Counted from the first letter of the stretch, positions 40,185 to 49,197 are shown. The stretch: 63,922 nt of DNA from Candidatus Saganbacteria bacterium (GCA_016223245.1 JACRPL010000004.1:1-63922), one strand, 5' to 3'. Numbers and translations are program-made. Notes: generated by a model not told the origin, from the letters alone.

Positions 40185-41035
40185 CGTAATTTTGCACTTC
40201 TCGCCCTGGGATTTGCCAATATTTCTTCTTCGCTCGGCAATATCGGCTTCTTAGTGATTATCTTAAGTATACCATTTTTGTGGAGATCCCGGAAAAACCA
40301 TTTAACGATCCTGTCTTCGAGTGAATGGTATGAAATAACGACGATCCTGCCGCCAGGATTAAGCTTTTCGACAGCAGCAGAAAACCCCTTCTTCAAACTT
40401 TCAAGCTCATGGTTGACTTCTATTCTTAGTGCTTGGAATATTCGAGTGACGGATTCCCGCTTCTTCCAGGTAGGGATAGCTTTTTCGATGATATCTTTTA
40501 GCTGAAAAGTGGTTTTAATCGGGTTCGCGTCACGCGTCTGCCATATCGCATTGCTTACCCTCTTAGAAAACCTCTCTTCCCCATATTCAAAAAAAATACG
40601 CGTAAGTTCTTCTTTCGAGTACCCGTTCACGACGCTGTAAGCCGTAAGCTGTGAGCCTTTATCCATGCGCATATCGAGAGGCGCGTCAGATCTGATGCTA
40701 AATCCCCGAGATTCCTCGTTTATCTGATGGGAAGATATGCCTAGATCGAATAAAAAGCCGTCAACGGGCTTATTGATAAGTTTTCCAATATCAGAGAAAT
40801 TTCCGTGAACATATTCAATGTCGCTATGTTCCTTTGTTTCTAAGTTTCTGTGTGCCTCTGCTAAAGCCTCGTTATCTTGATCTATTCCGATCAATTTGAC
40901 ATTTGACATTTGACATTTGACATTCTCGGCGTGCCCTCCCCCGCCGAGGGTGCAATCGACGTAAGTCCCGCCTTTTTTTAAATTGAGGGATTCTATTGTC
41001 ACTATTGGCATTACGGGGTTGTGAAAATTTGACAT
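40166..41035 (-). CDS. rsmH: 16S rRNA (cytosine1402-N4)-methyltransferase, with repeat-derived segments
   Basis: 289 residues. Motifs are HNPVMPIVTIESLNLKKGGTYVDCTLGGGGHAE (SAM site), FLFDLGISSHQINEESRGFSI, PLDMRMDKG, RIFQALRIEVNHELESL and ISYHSLEDRIVKWFF. Residues about 38-47 (NVKCQMSNVK) are encoded by four tandem copies of ATTTGAC, a word used in intergenic repeats elsewhere. Residues about 59-70 (AHRNLETKEHSD) match the hairpin repeat at 56175-56256. It methylates C1402 of 16S rRNA. On the minus strand TATAAT ends six bases before the ATG. Confidence 0.95.
   Translation of the reverse strand: MSNFHNPVMPIVTIESLNLKKGGTYVDCTLGGGGHAENVKCQMSNVKLIGIDQDNEALAEAHRNLETKEHSDIEYVHGNFSDIGKLINKPVDGFLFDLGISSHQINEESRGFSIRSDAPLDMRMDKGSQLTAYSVVNGYSKEELTRIFFEYGEERFSKRVSNAIWQTRDANPIKTTFQLKDIIEKAIPTWKKRESVTRIFQALRIEVNHELESLKKGFSAAVEKLNPGGRIVVISYHSLEDRIVKWFFRDLHKNGILKIITKKPILPSEEEILANPRARSAKLRCAEKT
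40895..40924 (-). repeat. Tandem ATTTGAC heptamers inside rsmH
   Basis: Four copies of the 7-bp word ATTTGAC in direct tandem, in coding sequence, giving NVKCQMSNVK. Variants are found before queF (32057-32078) and between pdxA and rsmA (57604-57632). Confidence 0.8.
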
Positions 41036-41071
41036 ACCTCTATTATATCGTTTTTCTGATATAATATGCTA
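41036..41071. promoter_or_regulatory. Symmetric divergent leaderless promoters of rsmH and trpC
   Basis: Minus strand: TATAAT (41047-41042) with six bases to the rsmH ATG. Plus strand: TGA-TATAAT (41060-41065) with six bases to the trpC ATG at 41072. The two -10 boxes are 12 bases apart, and the whole spacer is 36 bases. No -35 of good quality is visible for either. Confidence 0.75.
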
Positions 41072-41851
41072 ATGATACTCGATGAAATCATAGAAAATAA
41101 AAAAGGCGAAGTTGCGGTATTGAAGGACCAGCTCAACAGGTTCATTAAGCTCCCAAATATAGAAGACCTGTTCCCGCCATTGCTCGATTTTGAGCCCGCA
41201 ATAAGAAAGGACAAGATCAACCTTATCGCTGAAGTGAAGAAAGCTTCCCCGTCTTCGGGCGTTATAGTCGAAGATTTCGACCCGATCAAGATCGCTGAAA
41301 CATATAAGAAATCCGGAGCAGCTGCTGTATCGGTAATAACTGACGCAAAATTCTTCCAGGGCATGCTCGCCTACCTGAAAAATATAAAAGAAACTCTTTC
41401 GATCCCGGTTTTACGCAAGGATTTCATTATCGATGAAGCCCAGATACTCGAATCGAGAATGGCTGGGTCAGATGCGGTTCTTCTTATTGCGCGGATATTA
41501 GATGCGAATCAGCTCAAGATGTTCCTTGAAAAAAGCGCATCCTACAAGCTGTCATCTTTAGTCGAGGTCCATGATGAAAAAGATGTTGAAAAAGCCCTTT
41601 CGGCCGATCCAAGGATTATTGGGATAAACAACCGCGATCTGGACACCCTTGAGGTGGATTTCAATACGTCATTCAATCTAGTATCAAAATATCCGGAATT
41701 AAGGTCAAAAGTATTGGTTTCCGAAAGCGGCATAAATTCCAGATCTCAAATAGATGAGCTTAAGTCCGCTGGTTTCTCCGCGGTTTTAATTGGAGAAAGC
41801 TTGCTCAAAAGCCGCGATGTCCCGCAAAAAATCAGAGAATTATTCGCATAA
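41072..41851 (+). CDS. trpC: Indole-3-glycerol phosphate synthase
   Basis: 259 residues from ATG 41072; an ATG six bases earlier directly touches the -10 box and is less likely. Active-site motifs are LIAEVKKASPSSG, SVITDAKFFQG, VLRKDFIIDEAQ, GSDAVLLIARIL, SLVEVHDEKD, IGINNRDLDTLEVD and VSESGI. It makes indole-glycerol phosphate, the substrate of TrpA. It stands apart from trpBA and is followed by a terminator. Confidence 0.96.
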   Translation: MILDEIIENKKGEVAVLKDQLNRFIKLPNIEDLFPPLLDFEPAIRKDKINLIAEVKKASPSSGVIVEDFDPIKIAETYKKSGAAAVSVITDAKFFQGMLAYLKNIKETLSIPVLRKDFIIDEAQILESRMAGSDAVLLIARILDANQLKMFLEKSASYKLSSLVEVHDEKDVEKALSADPRIIGINNRDLDTLEVDFNTSFNLVSKYPELRSKVLVSESGINSRSQIDELKSAGFSAVLIGESLLKSRDVPQKIRELFA

Positions 41852-41885
41852 AAAAGGAACCCGATATTGCATCGGATCCCTTTTA
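41852..41885 (+). terminator. Rho-independent terminator of trpC
   Basis: AAAAGGAACCCGAT, a short loop, then ATCGGATCCCTTTT, starting at the stop codon. The core CCCGAT/ATCGG belongs to the dispersed hairpin vocabulary. Confidence 0.8.
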
Positions 41886-41893
41886 GAGAATCT

Positions 41894-42037
41894 GAGACCA
41901 GTTAGCAACTCGGAAACCAGCGACTAAATCCCGATGTGGGAATCGGGACAAGCGTCGCGGTTTCCTCGTGGATTTTAGGAACCGCGAGCCGTGCCTACCG
42001 GCAGGCAGGGTTCACTCGCAGGTTCCTAACTAGTCTC
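41894..42037. repeat. 144-bp composite repeat (copy 1, with a 21-bp insertion)
   Basis: It begins GAGACCAGTTAGCAACTCGG and ends GGTTCCTAACTAGTCTC. The reverse complement of 63411-63533 (123 bp) matches it throughout, except for 21 extra bases here at 41989-42009 (CCGTGCCTACCGGCAGGCAG plus G). The unit contains element A, a CCCGAT hairpin and outer inverted ends (GAGACC/GGTCTC-like), so it looks like a small mobile unit of its own. Confidence 0.9.
41989..42009. repeat. 21-bp palindromic element B, inserted in element A
   Basis: A GCCTACCGGCAGGC core with CCGT and AGG ends. The empty counterpart is at 63424-63447. Another A+B composite with B at the same place is at 48552-48596. Coding copies are in fumB (50047-50067) and pilD (62033-62053). 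Confidence 0.85.
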
Positions 42038-42049
42038 AATCTACTAAAA

Positions 42050-43243
42050 TTACTTGTTGATCTTTATTCCTGCTACGATAGTATCAATAACTCCGTCAAT
42101 CTTTGCTTTTTCATCCGCGGAGAGCTTTTTTGTTTGGCCGGAGTTTTTATCTTCATATGACTTATCATAAATCCCATAAGCAATAACTATGTAACCCCCT
42201 TTTTGGGCAACATATATTGGCAAAGAAAAACCATCTCGAGATAATGGAAGCTGTGCCTTTTCGCCTGAAATGCCTGCAATATTTGCCGCTTGCCAGATTA
42301 CCCTGAATTGAGTAGGATCGATCCCTTCTCCTACAGCTCCAAAGTAGGCAGGGTTGCCTCTACCACCCCCTCCACCAACAAAATATGACCATCCAAGATC
42401 AAGCCTTTGGTCCAGGTTTTTTCTTTCGTCGTAGCCAATAGCGCCGTCATATGCCTGATTTATATCATCTTTTATCGCATCATACAGGTTGGGGTAATCT
42501 GTAAACTTTGAAGCATCAAGGAGAAAGGCCTGCACGGTCACATCGCGCCCGTCAATTTTTCCGTACACGTAAGCTGAAAAATACTGCCTTCTTTCGCCAT
42601 ATCCTCCGCTAACTTTCTCATCATTGCCGCTCCACGAATCATCTGGAAATGCGATGGTAAGATTCCCTTTTGAGTCAGAAACGGAAGTCAACTTTCCTTC
42701 AATAACTGTATATTTTGGAGATTGGGCGAGAACAGTTCCCGCGTTCCATATAGGGATTGTTTCTGTTTGCCAACTTGAATTCGTTTTATCCCAATATGTA
42801 TTATATTTCTCGCCTGTTTTCTTGAATATCTTTAATTGAACATCGGCTGTAATTTTATCCAGCTTCTGCTTCATCGGAACATCCACGAAATCTTTTCTTC
42901 CAAAACTTCCGCCATATGGATCTTTTATATCCTGTAAAAGATCCACGGTTATTGTATTTGAATCCTTCCAATTATCCGGAAGGTCTGGCCTGTCATAATA
43001 TATTGAACCCTTTATGTCAAGATGGGAAAGCGTTAAGAATACGCTAGCCTGATCGAATTTGTAGGCGCCAAGTTTTTTTGGAAGAGTGATCTTTGCCTGA
43101 AGGGATTGTATATCCGAGCTCTTGAAACTTGACGGGGCTGGCGACCCGTTCAATAATAACGTAACCGTTCCCGCAGCATGAACCGAAGACGCCAAAACGA
43201 ACCCGATTAACATCGAAAACACTAAACAAAGAAACTTTTTCAT
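42050..43243 (-). CDS. Exported protein of unknown function
   Basis: 397 residues with a signal peptide (about 1-23, ending SVHAA). The first half looks beta-rich (VTLLLNGSPAPSSFKSSDIQ, then VFLTLSHLDIKGSIYYDRP). A glycine run (YFVGGGGGRGNPAYFG) divides it from a C-terminal part ending KIDGVIDTIVAGIKINK. I do not recognise a family. It has a good promoter on the minus strand (TTGACA 43301-43296, 16-base spacer, TAGAAT 43279-43274) and GGGGGGGAT as ribosome-binding site. It is monocistronic. Confidence 0.65.
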   Translation of the reverse strand: MKKFLCLVFSMLIGFVLASSVHAAGTVTLLLNGSPAPSSFKSSDIQSLQAKITLPKKLGAYKFDQASVFLTLSHLDIKGSIYYDRPDLPDNWKDSNTITVDLLQDIKDPYGGSFGRKDFVDVPMKQKLDKITADVQLKIFKKTGEKYNTYWDKTNSSWQTETIPIWNAGTVLAQSPKYTVIEGKLTSVSDSKGNLTIAFPDDSWSGNDEKVSGGYGERRQYFSAYVYGKIDGRDVTVQAFLLDASKFTDYPNLYDAIKDDINQAYDGAIGYDERKNLDQRLDLGWSYFVGGGGGRGNPAYFGAVGEGIDPTQFRVIWQAANIAGISGEKAQLPLSRDGFSLPIYVAQKGGYIVIAYGIYDKSYEDKNSGQTKKLSADEKAKIDGVIDTIVAGIKINK

Positions 43244-43273
43244 ATTATCCCCCCCCGATTGAATTTTGTATAT

Positions 43274-43301
43274 ATTCTACACTAGACTTGCCCTATGTCA
43301 A
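43274..43301 (-). promoter_or_regulatory. Promoter of the exported protein at 42050-43243
   Basis: TTGACA (43301-43296), a 16-base spacer with TG before the -10, and TAGAAT (43279-43274). Confidence 0.7.
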
Positions 43302-43316
43302 GAGCAATAAATATGC

Positions 43317-43328
43317 TATTATTAATGT
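43317..43328 (+). promoter_or_regulatory. -10 box of the NHL gene, predicted leaderless
   Basis: TGC-TATTAT (hexamer 43317-43322) followed by exactly six bases and the ATG at 43329. Confidence 0.6.
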
Positions 43329-44312
43329 ATGAAGCTTCGGCTTTATATCCTATTTTTTCTTCTATTTTCAACCTCATGCGCACATGCTATGGGGACTGCG
43401 CCGCAGATCGAATCCACTCTTGAGGCAAAAGATATATCTATCATATATGTCCAAGAATTTGGCTTCCCGGGCTCCGGCGATGCCCAGTTTTATTTTCCTC
43501 AAGACGTTTATGTGGCAACGATCGGAGACATTACAACGGGCCTTGGCAACATTTTTGTGGCCGATACCGGCAATAACAGAGTACAAAGGCTCGACAGCAA
43601 CGGAACCTATGCCTACCAGTTTGGGAAGTTCGGTTTTAGCGCTTCACAGTTTAATACTCCGACAGGCATTGTCGTCGACTTCAATCATTATGTATATGTC
43701 GTGGACCAAGAAAACCATAGGATACAGAAATTTGACATAAGAGGCAACCCGCTGCTGCAATTCGGAAGCTATGGAAAACAGAATGGACAATTCATCAGGC
43801 CCGCGGGGATCGCGATCGACAGCACCGGCATATTATATGTAGCAGATTCCGGCAACGACCGGATCCAAAAATTCGACGGCAGCGGCAATTTCATAGAAAC
43901 AGTCGGAGGCTTTGGATTTGGAGCCGGATTTTTTGATTTGCCCGCTGATGTTGCTGTCGACTTAAACCGCGATATTTATGTCGTGGATACGGGAAACAAC
44001 AGGATACAAAAATTGGATATTTTCGGTAAACCTGTCTTTTCATTCGGGAGCGCCGGTCGCGGGGCTTCCGAATTCGACAGGCCCCGGGGTATCGCAGTTG
44101 ATAATAAATATATATATGTGGCCGATTTTGGGAATAATCGGATTGAAATCTTCGACAAAAAAGGACGATATATATTAGCTTATGGCAGTCGAGGTTACAA
44201 AAGCGGGGAATTCAATGGGCCCGCGGGAATTTCGCTTGGCTCAAATGGCGAGATTTATGTCGTAGATTCCGGCAACCACAGGATTGAGCAATTTAAACTC
44301 ATAAGCAAATGA
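43329..44312 (+). CDS. Exported NHL-repeat beta-propeller protein
   Basis: 327 residues. The signal segment ends SCAHAMG; the cysteine could be a lipobox, but the preceding STS is weak. About six NHL repeats follow, each with the pattern YVADxGNxRIQKFD: NIFVADTGNNRVQRLD, YVYVVDQENHRIQKFD, ILYVADSGNDRIQKFD, DIYVVDTGNNRIQKLD, YIYVADFGNNRIEIFD and EIYVVDSGNHRIEQFK. They would close a six-bladed propeller that binds a partner outside the inner membrane. It is separated by only seven bases from the large envelope protein downstream, which suggests they act together. Confidence 0.88.
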   Translation: MKLRLYILFFLLFSTSCAHAMGTAPQIESTLEAKDISIIYVQEFGFPGSGDAQFYFPQDVYVATIGDITTGLGNIFVADTGNNRVQRLDSNGTYAYQFGKFGFSASQFNTPTGIVVDFNHYVYVVDQENHRIQKFDIRGNPLLQFGSYGKQNGQFIRPAGIAIDSTGILYVADSGNDRIQKFDGSGNFIETVGGFGFGAGFFDLPADVAVDLNRDIYVVDTGNNRIQKLDIFGKPVFSFGSAGRGASEFDRPRGIAVDNKYIYVADFGNNRIEIFDKKGRYILAYGSRGYKSGEFNGPAGISLGSNGEIYVVDSGNHRIEQFKLISK

Positions 44313-44319
44313 TGTATAT

Positions 44320-47300
44320 ATGCCTTTTTGCAGGATCGCTCTTTCGTTCCTGATCCTTATTGCAATAAGCGCCCCAAAAATATTCGCTGATGAAGATCTG
44401 CGAAGATTGCCGTTCGACCGCGAATATAAAACACAGGAATTCAGCATTAGTTTTTTCCCATCATATCCGCTTGTTGTAGGTGAAAGCACAAAGATCGCGG
44501 TCAGAACCGCTCTGAAAGCCGAAAGCATTTCCTTGTCATTTGACGGGAAGAGCGTATTAGACCTAAAAAAAGAAGAGAACGCATGGCGCGCATCTTTCAA
44601 TGTTGCCGATAAAGGCGAGGAAGGTTGGCGACCCCTCTATATTTACATAAAATACCAGAAGGATATTGAAAAGTCATTTTTTGACCAGCTTCTCGAACTT
44701 GTCCGGATCTCTAACGGCAAAAAATATACTACAGAGTTTATAACAAAAAGGATATGGTATCGGGCATTTAAGTCTCAAGACAGGCCGGCATCCCAAAGGT
44801 CATCGCCTAGAGCGGAACGGTCTTTGTTTAAATCCGCTTCAAAAGAAGCCTTTGGGCTCGAGCTTTCGCCGCAAACGGAATTTATATCGCAAGAAGCGCC
44901 AAGCCTCGTAATAAAAGGCAGCCGTGTGTTTTCTTTTTCACAAAAAAGCATCGAAGGGACGAAAGAGGGATTCTTGCCTGGCATTAACCGCGAAGAATCA
45001 TTGAGGATAAATGTGTCGGGCGTGATCCAAAGCGCGGAAGTAAATGCGAATTTTTTCTCGACTTCGCAGATCGGAGCGACGCAAACAGCTTCAAGAGAGG
45101 AAAATGTCAGCATTCTTTTGAAAAAAGGGCCGCTTGAAGCATATTTCGGGGACTTTTCGCCGAACATCGACGACCTTGAATTTTCAAACATCAACAAAAA
45201 GCTTTCAGGTTTGCAGGTAAAAGGCGAAAACGACCGGTTCGGGTTCAAGGCAATAGCTTCGTCCCCAAAGGGACAGCCAAAAATAAAAAGGATGTACGGC
45301 GACAATACGCAGGGGCCGTATAATCTTGGCTATTCCCCTTTGGTCGTCGATTCCGAACAAGTGTACCTGGATGGGATCATTCAAAAAAGAGGGAACGATT
45401 ATGAAGTCGATTACCAGGCAGGGACAATAACATTCAAATATAAGACGATAAAGAGCATATCGATCATCGAAACTTCTTTCGACCTAAGGGATACGCCCTA
45501 TCAGCATTCCACGTATGTAATAAGGGGCAAGGCCTCTCCCTCCGGCAATTTGAAGCTCGGCGCGACATATATAAATGACTCGGACCTTTTGAATAATGCG
45601 GCGGTCATCTCGCAAAATGTATCGCAGGAGCCAAAAAGCCACTACATATTCGGGGTGGACGGGACATACTCCGCAGGTGACATATTAACTATCGGCGGCG
45701 AAGCGGCATATTCTGTAAAAAAACAAAATATCCTTTCGAGCAATTCTACGGATGAAACAGGGCGAGCGGGAAAGGTCACCTTATCTTCCCAAATTGGCCC
45801 GATATCTATCGCCTCAAAATACAAAAAGATCGGGGCGCAATTCCTTCCCGCATCGGAAGCCTCGCCAAAGAAAAACCTGACGGAATATTCAAACCTTCTT
45901 TCTTTTAGGCCGAATGAATTATTATTTATCTCATCAAACGCCGACGAATCAAGATATTTGCAGGAAAATGTCAATTATAGGATCTTAAACAAAGGAATGC
46001 GGGCAAAATTGTCGTTAAAAAACCTGCCGTCCGCGGAATATACATTAAGCGACATATTGGAAAGCAACGACCCAGTGACAACACAGCCGATAGACCGGCT
46101 AACGGTCAGGAATTTCCTGGAACTTCAACACTCGCTTGGGCTTGTTAAAATGAGTTTGAAAGGCGGGAAAGAAAAAAGAACGATAACGTCCCCGTCCGAA
46201 GAAGCAACAACTTATAAGACCTTAAATGCGGCCGTATCTCTGCTTCCTCAAGACTACTTTCAGGCTGCAAGCAATTTTGAGCTTAAAGAAACAAGCCTTC
46301 CAAGCGGCCTCCGCCCTATCACCAAAACATATATCGTCAATCTATCCGCATCCCCGAAAAGGGAGTACCTTATTGCTTCAACGCTTAATTATGTGGACGA
46401 TGCGCAAGCAGGCATCAGCCAATCGACCGACCTATCCTTCAAAGCCGATCCGATCTCGCAATTAAAGACAACTGGAAAATACACGGTAAGCACCCTAAAA
46501 GAAACTTTTGGCTCAACTGAAGAAGGGATAAGAAAAGAAGAAGGATCGTTCAATCTTGAATTCCGCCCCCTCGATAAATTAAGGCTGCGCTATTACAACA
46601 AACCCAATCTCAAAGTATTGAGCCGGTCGCAAGGGGTCTCTTACAACAATCAAACACAGCAAATGGAAGCCAATATATTTATTTTTTCGGAAACCATGCT
46701 TGGATATTCCCTCCAATTGAACAATGGATATAATATCGACAAGAACGATTATCCCAATTATTCAAGAAAACAAAATATGCTCGACGGCTCAACTACGATA
46801 TATTCGCTAAAAACCGCTCCGTTAAAATTTATGTCCTGCGAATTTAACTATATCCTGGATAACTCCAAAGCTTTGACGCTTACATCAACAAGCGAGCCGG
46901 CCTCATACAGCACAAGCAATGCCGGCAACAAAGAATTTGACGCGATCATAAAAACATCGCTTTCCGAAGTATTGGCGATCGACGGAAGCTATATAAGAAA
47001 AACTTTGAGAAGCGGATCGGGAGAGGCAATTGATAATGCGATTTCAAGTCTTGCGCAAATAGGCAGCCTCAAGCTCATATATAATTTGAACAACTGGCTT
47101 ACAATAAGCCCGTCATACGCGTATTCGCAGACAACAAATTATTTGGCATCGGCTAATAATGAGATATATTCGATCCAGCCCGGATGCGGAATAATAATTA
47201 GGATCATGGACAAATTGAGGATCGACGGTGACTTCCAATATTCAAAGTCATATGCGGGAGCTGCAGCCGAAAAAACAAATTTCTCGGTCCGAGGGCGATA

Positions 47301-47409
47301 TGATATGTCCGACATTGTGCACATAACGGCTAGGCTTGATACCGAGATCGGGAGATCCCCCGACTATAAAACCTCGGAGTTCTCGGGAATTGTTGAGATA
47401 AACCTGTGA
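44320..47409 (+). CDS. Large outer-membrane beta-barrel-like protein
   Basis: 1029 residues. The signal peptide ends IFADEDL (cleavage about 23). Residues 35-130 form an Ig-like domain, and an Arg/Ser-rich linker follows. From about 250 to the end there are many alternating strands of 10-12 residues with aromatic girdles (GLQVKGENDRFGFKAIASSP, NLKLGATYINDSDLL, IDGDFQYSKSYAG), ending in EFSGIVEINL. This is the style of a large barrel, although the final residue is Leu rather than Phe. I do not recognise the family. It probably forms a pair with the NHL protein. Its stop is 12 bases before ruvC. Confidence 0.75.
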   Translation: MPFCRIALSFLILIAISAPKIFADEDLRRLPFDREYKTQEFSISFFPSYPLVVGESTKIAVRTALKAESISLSFDGKSVLDLKKEENAWRASFNVADKGEEGWRPLYIYIKYQKDIEKSFFDQLLELVRISNGKKYTTEFITKRIWYRAFKSQDRPASQRSSPRAERSLFKSASKEAFGLELSPQTEFISQEAPSLVIKGSRVFSFSQKSIEGTKEGFLPGINREESLRINVSGVIQSAEVNANFFSTSQIGATQTASREENVSILLKKGPLEAYFGDFSPNIDDLEFSNINKKLSGLQVKGENDRFGFKAIASSPKGQPKIKRMYGDNTQGPYNLGYSPLVVDSEQVYLDGIIQKRGNDYEVDYQAGTITFKYKTIKSISIIETSFDLRDTPYQHSTYVIRGKASPSGNLKLGATYINDSDLLNNAAVISQNVSQEPKSHYIFGVDGTYSAGDILTIGGEAAYSVKKQNILSSNSTDETGRAGKVTLSSQIGPISIASKYKKIGAQFLPASEASPKKNLTEYSNLLSFRPNELLFISSNADESRYLQENVNYRILNKGMRAKLSLKNLPSAEYTLSDILESNDPVTTQPIDRLTVRNFLELQHSLGLVKMSLKGGKEKRTITSPSEEATTYKTLNAAVSLLPQDYFQAASNFELKETSLPSGLRPITKTYIVNLSASPKREYLIASTLNYVDDAQAGISQSTDLSFKADPISQLKTTGKYTVSTLKETFGSTEEGIRKEEGSFNLEFRPLDKLRLRYYNKPNLKVLSRSQGVSYNNQTQQMEANIFIFSETMLGYSLQLNNGYNIDKNDYPNYSRKQNMLDGSTTIYSLKTAPLKFMSCEFNYILDNSKALTLTSTSEPASYSTSNAGNKEFDAIIKTSLSEVLAIDGSYIRKTLRSGSGEAIDNAISSLAQIGSLKLIYNLNNWLTISPSYAYSQTTNYLASANNEIYSIQPGCGIIIRIMDKLRIDGDFQYSKSYAGAAAEKTNFSVRGRYDMSDIVHITARLDTEIGRSPDYKTSEFSGIVEINL

Positions 47410-47421
47410 TATAATCGCCTT
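47410..47421 (+). promoter_or_regulatory. -10 box of ruvC, predicted leaderless
   Basis: TGA-TATAAT (hexamer 47410-47415) and six bases to the ATG. The TGA is at the same time the stop codon of the preceding envelope gene. Confidence 0.7.
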
Positions 47422-47898
47422 ATGAAAACACTCGGAATCGATCCGGGAACTGCAATAATGGGTTTTGGCTTGGTAACTGATTCCGAAAGATCGCTAAAAG
47501 CTTTGGAGTTTGGCTGCATCAGGACCACAAAAGAAAACCTCCCTCACGAAAGGTTGCGTATCCTTTACGAGAAATTGGGAAAACTCCTAAAAGAACTTCG
47601 TCCCGATTGCATCGCTATCGAACGGCTCTTTTTTGCAACAAACAGCAAAACAGCGATTTCTGTCGGGGAAGCTAGAGGAGTGGCCCTTTTGGCTGCAGCG
47701 AGAGCAAAAGTTGTTGTAGCAGAATACACCCCTCTTCAAGTAAAGCTTGCGATAACAGGTTATGGGAAAGCGGATAAAAACCAAGTCGGACAGATGGTTA
47801 AGAATCTTCTCAAGCTTGAAGAAGTCCCAAAACCGGATGATACAGCCGACGCTCTTGCCATTGCCATTTGCCACCTTCACTCATATCATATAATATAG
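47422..47898 (+). CDS. ruvC: Holliday junction resolvase RuvC
   Basis: 158 residues. The catalytic acids are Asp7 in LGIDPGTA, Glu in CIAIERLFFATNSKTAISVGEARG and the pair in DDTADALAIAICH. It cuts Holliday junctions after RuvAB branch migration. It is followed by ruvA 50 bases later, with a hairpin (GGCCCTAAAGGGCC) between. RuvB is not in the window. Confidence 0.95.
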   Translation: MKTLGIDPGTAIMGFGLVTDSERSLKALEFGCIRTTKENLPHERLRILYEKLGKLLKELRPDCIAIERLFFATNSKTAISVGEARGVALLAAARAKVVVAEYTPLQVKLAITGYGKADKNQVGQMVKNLLKLEEVPKPDDTADALAIAICHLHSYHII

Positions 47899-47948
47899 AG
47901 AGAAGATAAGGCCCTAAAGGGCCCAGGAAGTGATTGAGGGCTAAAAAA

Positions 47949-48545
47949 ATGATTTCACATATTGTGGGAATACTAGATCAAATAGACTTAAATTCGATAA
48001 CTGTCGATGTAGCAGGTATTGGCTATAAAATATTCGCAACGACAGCTCTTATAAACGAAATAGGCTCTATAGGCGATAAAGTAAAAGTTTATACCGAACA
48101 AATTGTAAGGGAAGACTCGAATTCTCTCTATGGTTTCAGGTCAAAAGAAGAAAGAAATCTATTTAACGCCCTACTTTCAGTTTCAGGAATAGGGCCTAAG
48201 AGCGCAATGTCTATCATATCAGGACTTCCGCTCGAAAAGCTTATTTCAGCGATATCCCAGGGCGATGCAACGCTATTATCATCAATTCAAGGTGTCGGAT
48301 CAAAAACGGCCCAGAGAATAATAATAGAACTCAAAGAAAAAATTGGAAAAACCTATGGGATAAAGCCATCTGAAATTGGCAAAGGTATTTCTGGTGACAC
48401 GACAATGATATCGGATGCGATATCCGCTTTAATAACGCTTGGATATTCGCCGCGTGAAGCGCGCGACGCGATAATGAAGCTAAATATCGAGAACGCAAAG
48501 AGTGTTGAAGAAATAATTAAATTAGCTCTGAAAAATCTGATTTAA
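47949..48545 (+). CDS. ruvA: Holliday junction DNA helicase subunit RuvA
   Basis: 198 residues from ATG 47949, since GAGGG lies just upstream (a TTG at 47934 is in frame but poorer). The N-terminal OB domain starts MISHIVGILDQIDLNSITVDV. The two helix-hairpin-helix motifs are LLSVSGIGPKSAMSIISGL and LSSIQGVGSKTAQRIIIELKEKI. The C-terminal three-helix domain (EEIIKLALKNLI) contacts RuvB. It forms the tetrameric platform that holds the junction. Confidence 0.96.
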   Translation: MISHIVGILDQIDLNSITVDVAGIGYKIFATTALINEIGSIGDKVKVYTEQIVREDSNSLYGFRSKEERNLFNALLSVSGIGPKSAMSIISGLPLEKLISAISQGDATLLSSIQGVGSKTAQRIIIELKEKIGKTYGIKPSEIGKGISGDTTMISDAISALITLGYSPREARDAIMKLNIENAKSVEEIIKLALKNLI

Positions 48546-48551
48546 CGAACA

Positions 48552-48596
48552 AACCTGCGAGTAAACCCTGCCTGCCGGCAGGCACGGCTCGCGGTT
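48552..48596. repeat. Elements A and B combined, between convergent genes
   Basis: AACCTGCGAGTAAAC, then the 21-bp element B (48567-48587, GCCTGCCGGCAGGC core), then CTCGCGGTT. It is the mirror of 41980-42024. It lies between the convergent ruvA and YqeG genes and could serve as a hairpin terminator for both. Confidence 0.85.
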
Positions 48597-48602
48597 TGTT
48601 TA

Positions 48603-49118
48603 TTACAAACTTAATTGCTTCAAAACCCAATCTTCCGCCTGGCGCATAACCTTTCTGATCCATAATTTTTCAGGATTCATCGGCCTTACCATTATTGTAT
48701 ACATTCGAGCCCAGTTCCCGCCCAAAATATCCATAAATAACTGGTCGCCGATCACAGCCGTCTCGGAATTTATAACGCCCAGCTCTTTCATTGCGGAATT
48801 ATATGAAAACGGCAAAGGCTTCATGGCATATGTCATATAAGGGATCTTAAATGTGCTCGCCACATGCTCGACGCGTTTTTCTTTTGAGCTATTAGACATC
48901 AAATAGATCGAAAAGCCTTTATCTTTTATCCCCTCGATGAACGAGAAAAGGACAGGGGAGATTTCTAGTAGTTCTTTTGGTAGAAGTGTTTCATCAAGAT
49001 CCAAAATTAATGCTTTGATCCCTTTTTTCCGAAGAGTTGTGAAGTCAACTTGATATATCGAATCCAAATATTCATTTGGTCGAAAAGTTTCGAGAAAATT
49101 TTTAAAGTATTCGTTCAT
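48603..49118 (-). CDS. HAD-superfamily phosphatase, YqeG family
   Basis: 171 residues. The HAD motif I is LILDLDETLLP, motif II SIYLMSNSSKEKR, the lysine is in AMKPLPFSYN and motif III is VIGDQLFMDILGGN. WARMYTIMVRPM is typical of YqeG. The substrate may be phosphatidylglycerol phosphate by analogy to related PgpA-independent enzymes, but that is not certain. Confidence 0.88.
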   Translation of the reverse strand: MNEYFKNFLETFRPNEYLDSIYQVDFTTLRKKGIKALILDLDETLLPKELLEISPVLFSFIEGIKDKGFSIYLMSNSSKEKRVEHVASTFKIPYMTYAMKPLPFSYNSAMKELGVINSETAVIGDQLFMDILGGNWARMYTIMVRPMNPEKLWIRKVMRQAEDWVLKQLSL

Positions 49119-49134
49119 ACAAGGTTCCTTTATA

Positions 49135-49197
49135 TACCAGCGGCTAAACGCCGCGGTTAAAGTTAATCAAAGTAACCGCGAAGTTCATTCGCAGGTT
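49135..49197. repeat. Two copies of element A in tandem
   Basis: 49135-49158 (ACCAGCGGCTAAACGCCGCG then GTT) is the same sequence as the coding copy in rsmE. 49174-49197 is AACCGCGAAGTTCATTCGCA then GGTT. They fill the gap between two minus-strand genes. Confidence 0.85.

Noticed and set aside
47899-47948. GGCCCTAAAGGGCC hairpin as terminator between ruvC and ruvA
   Set aside because: There is no T run behind the stem and the two genes belong together; it may be only a pause or processing site.
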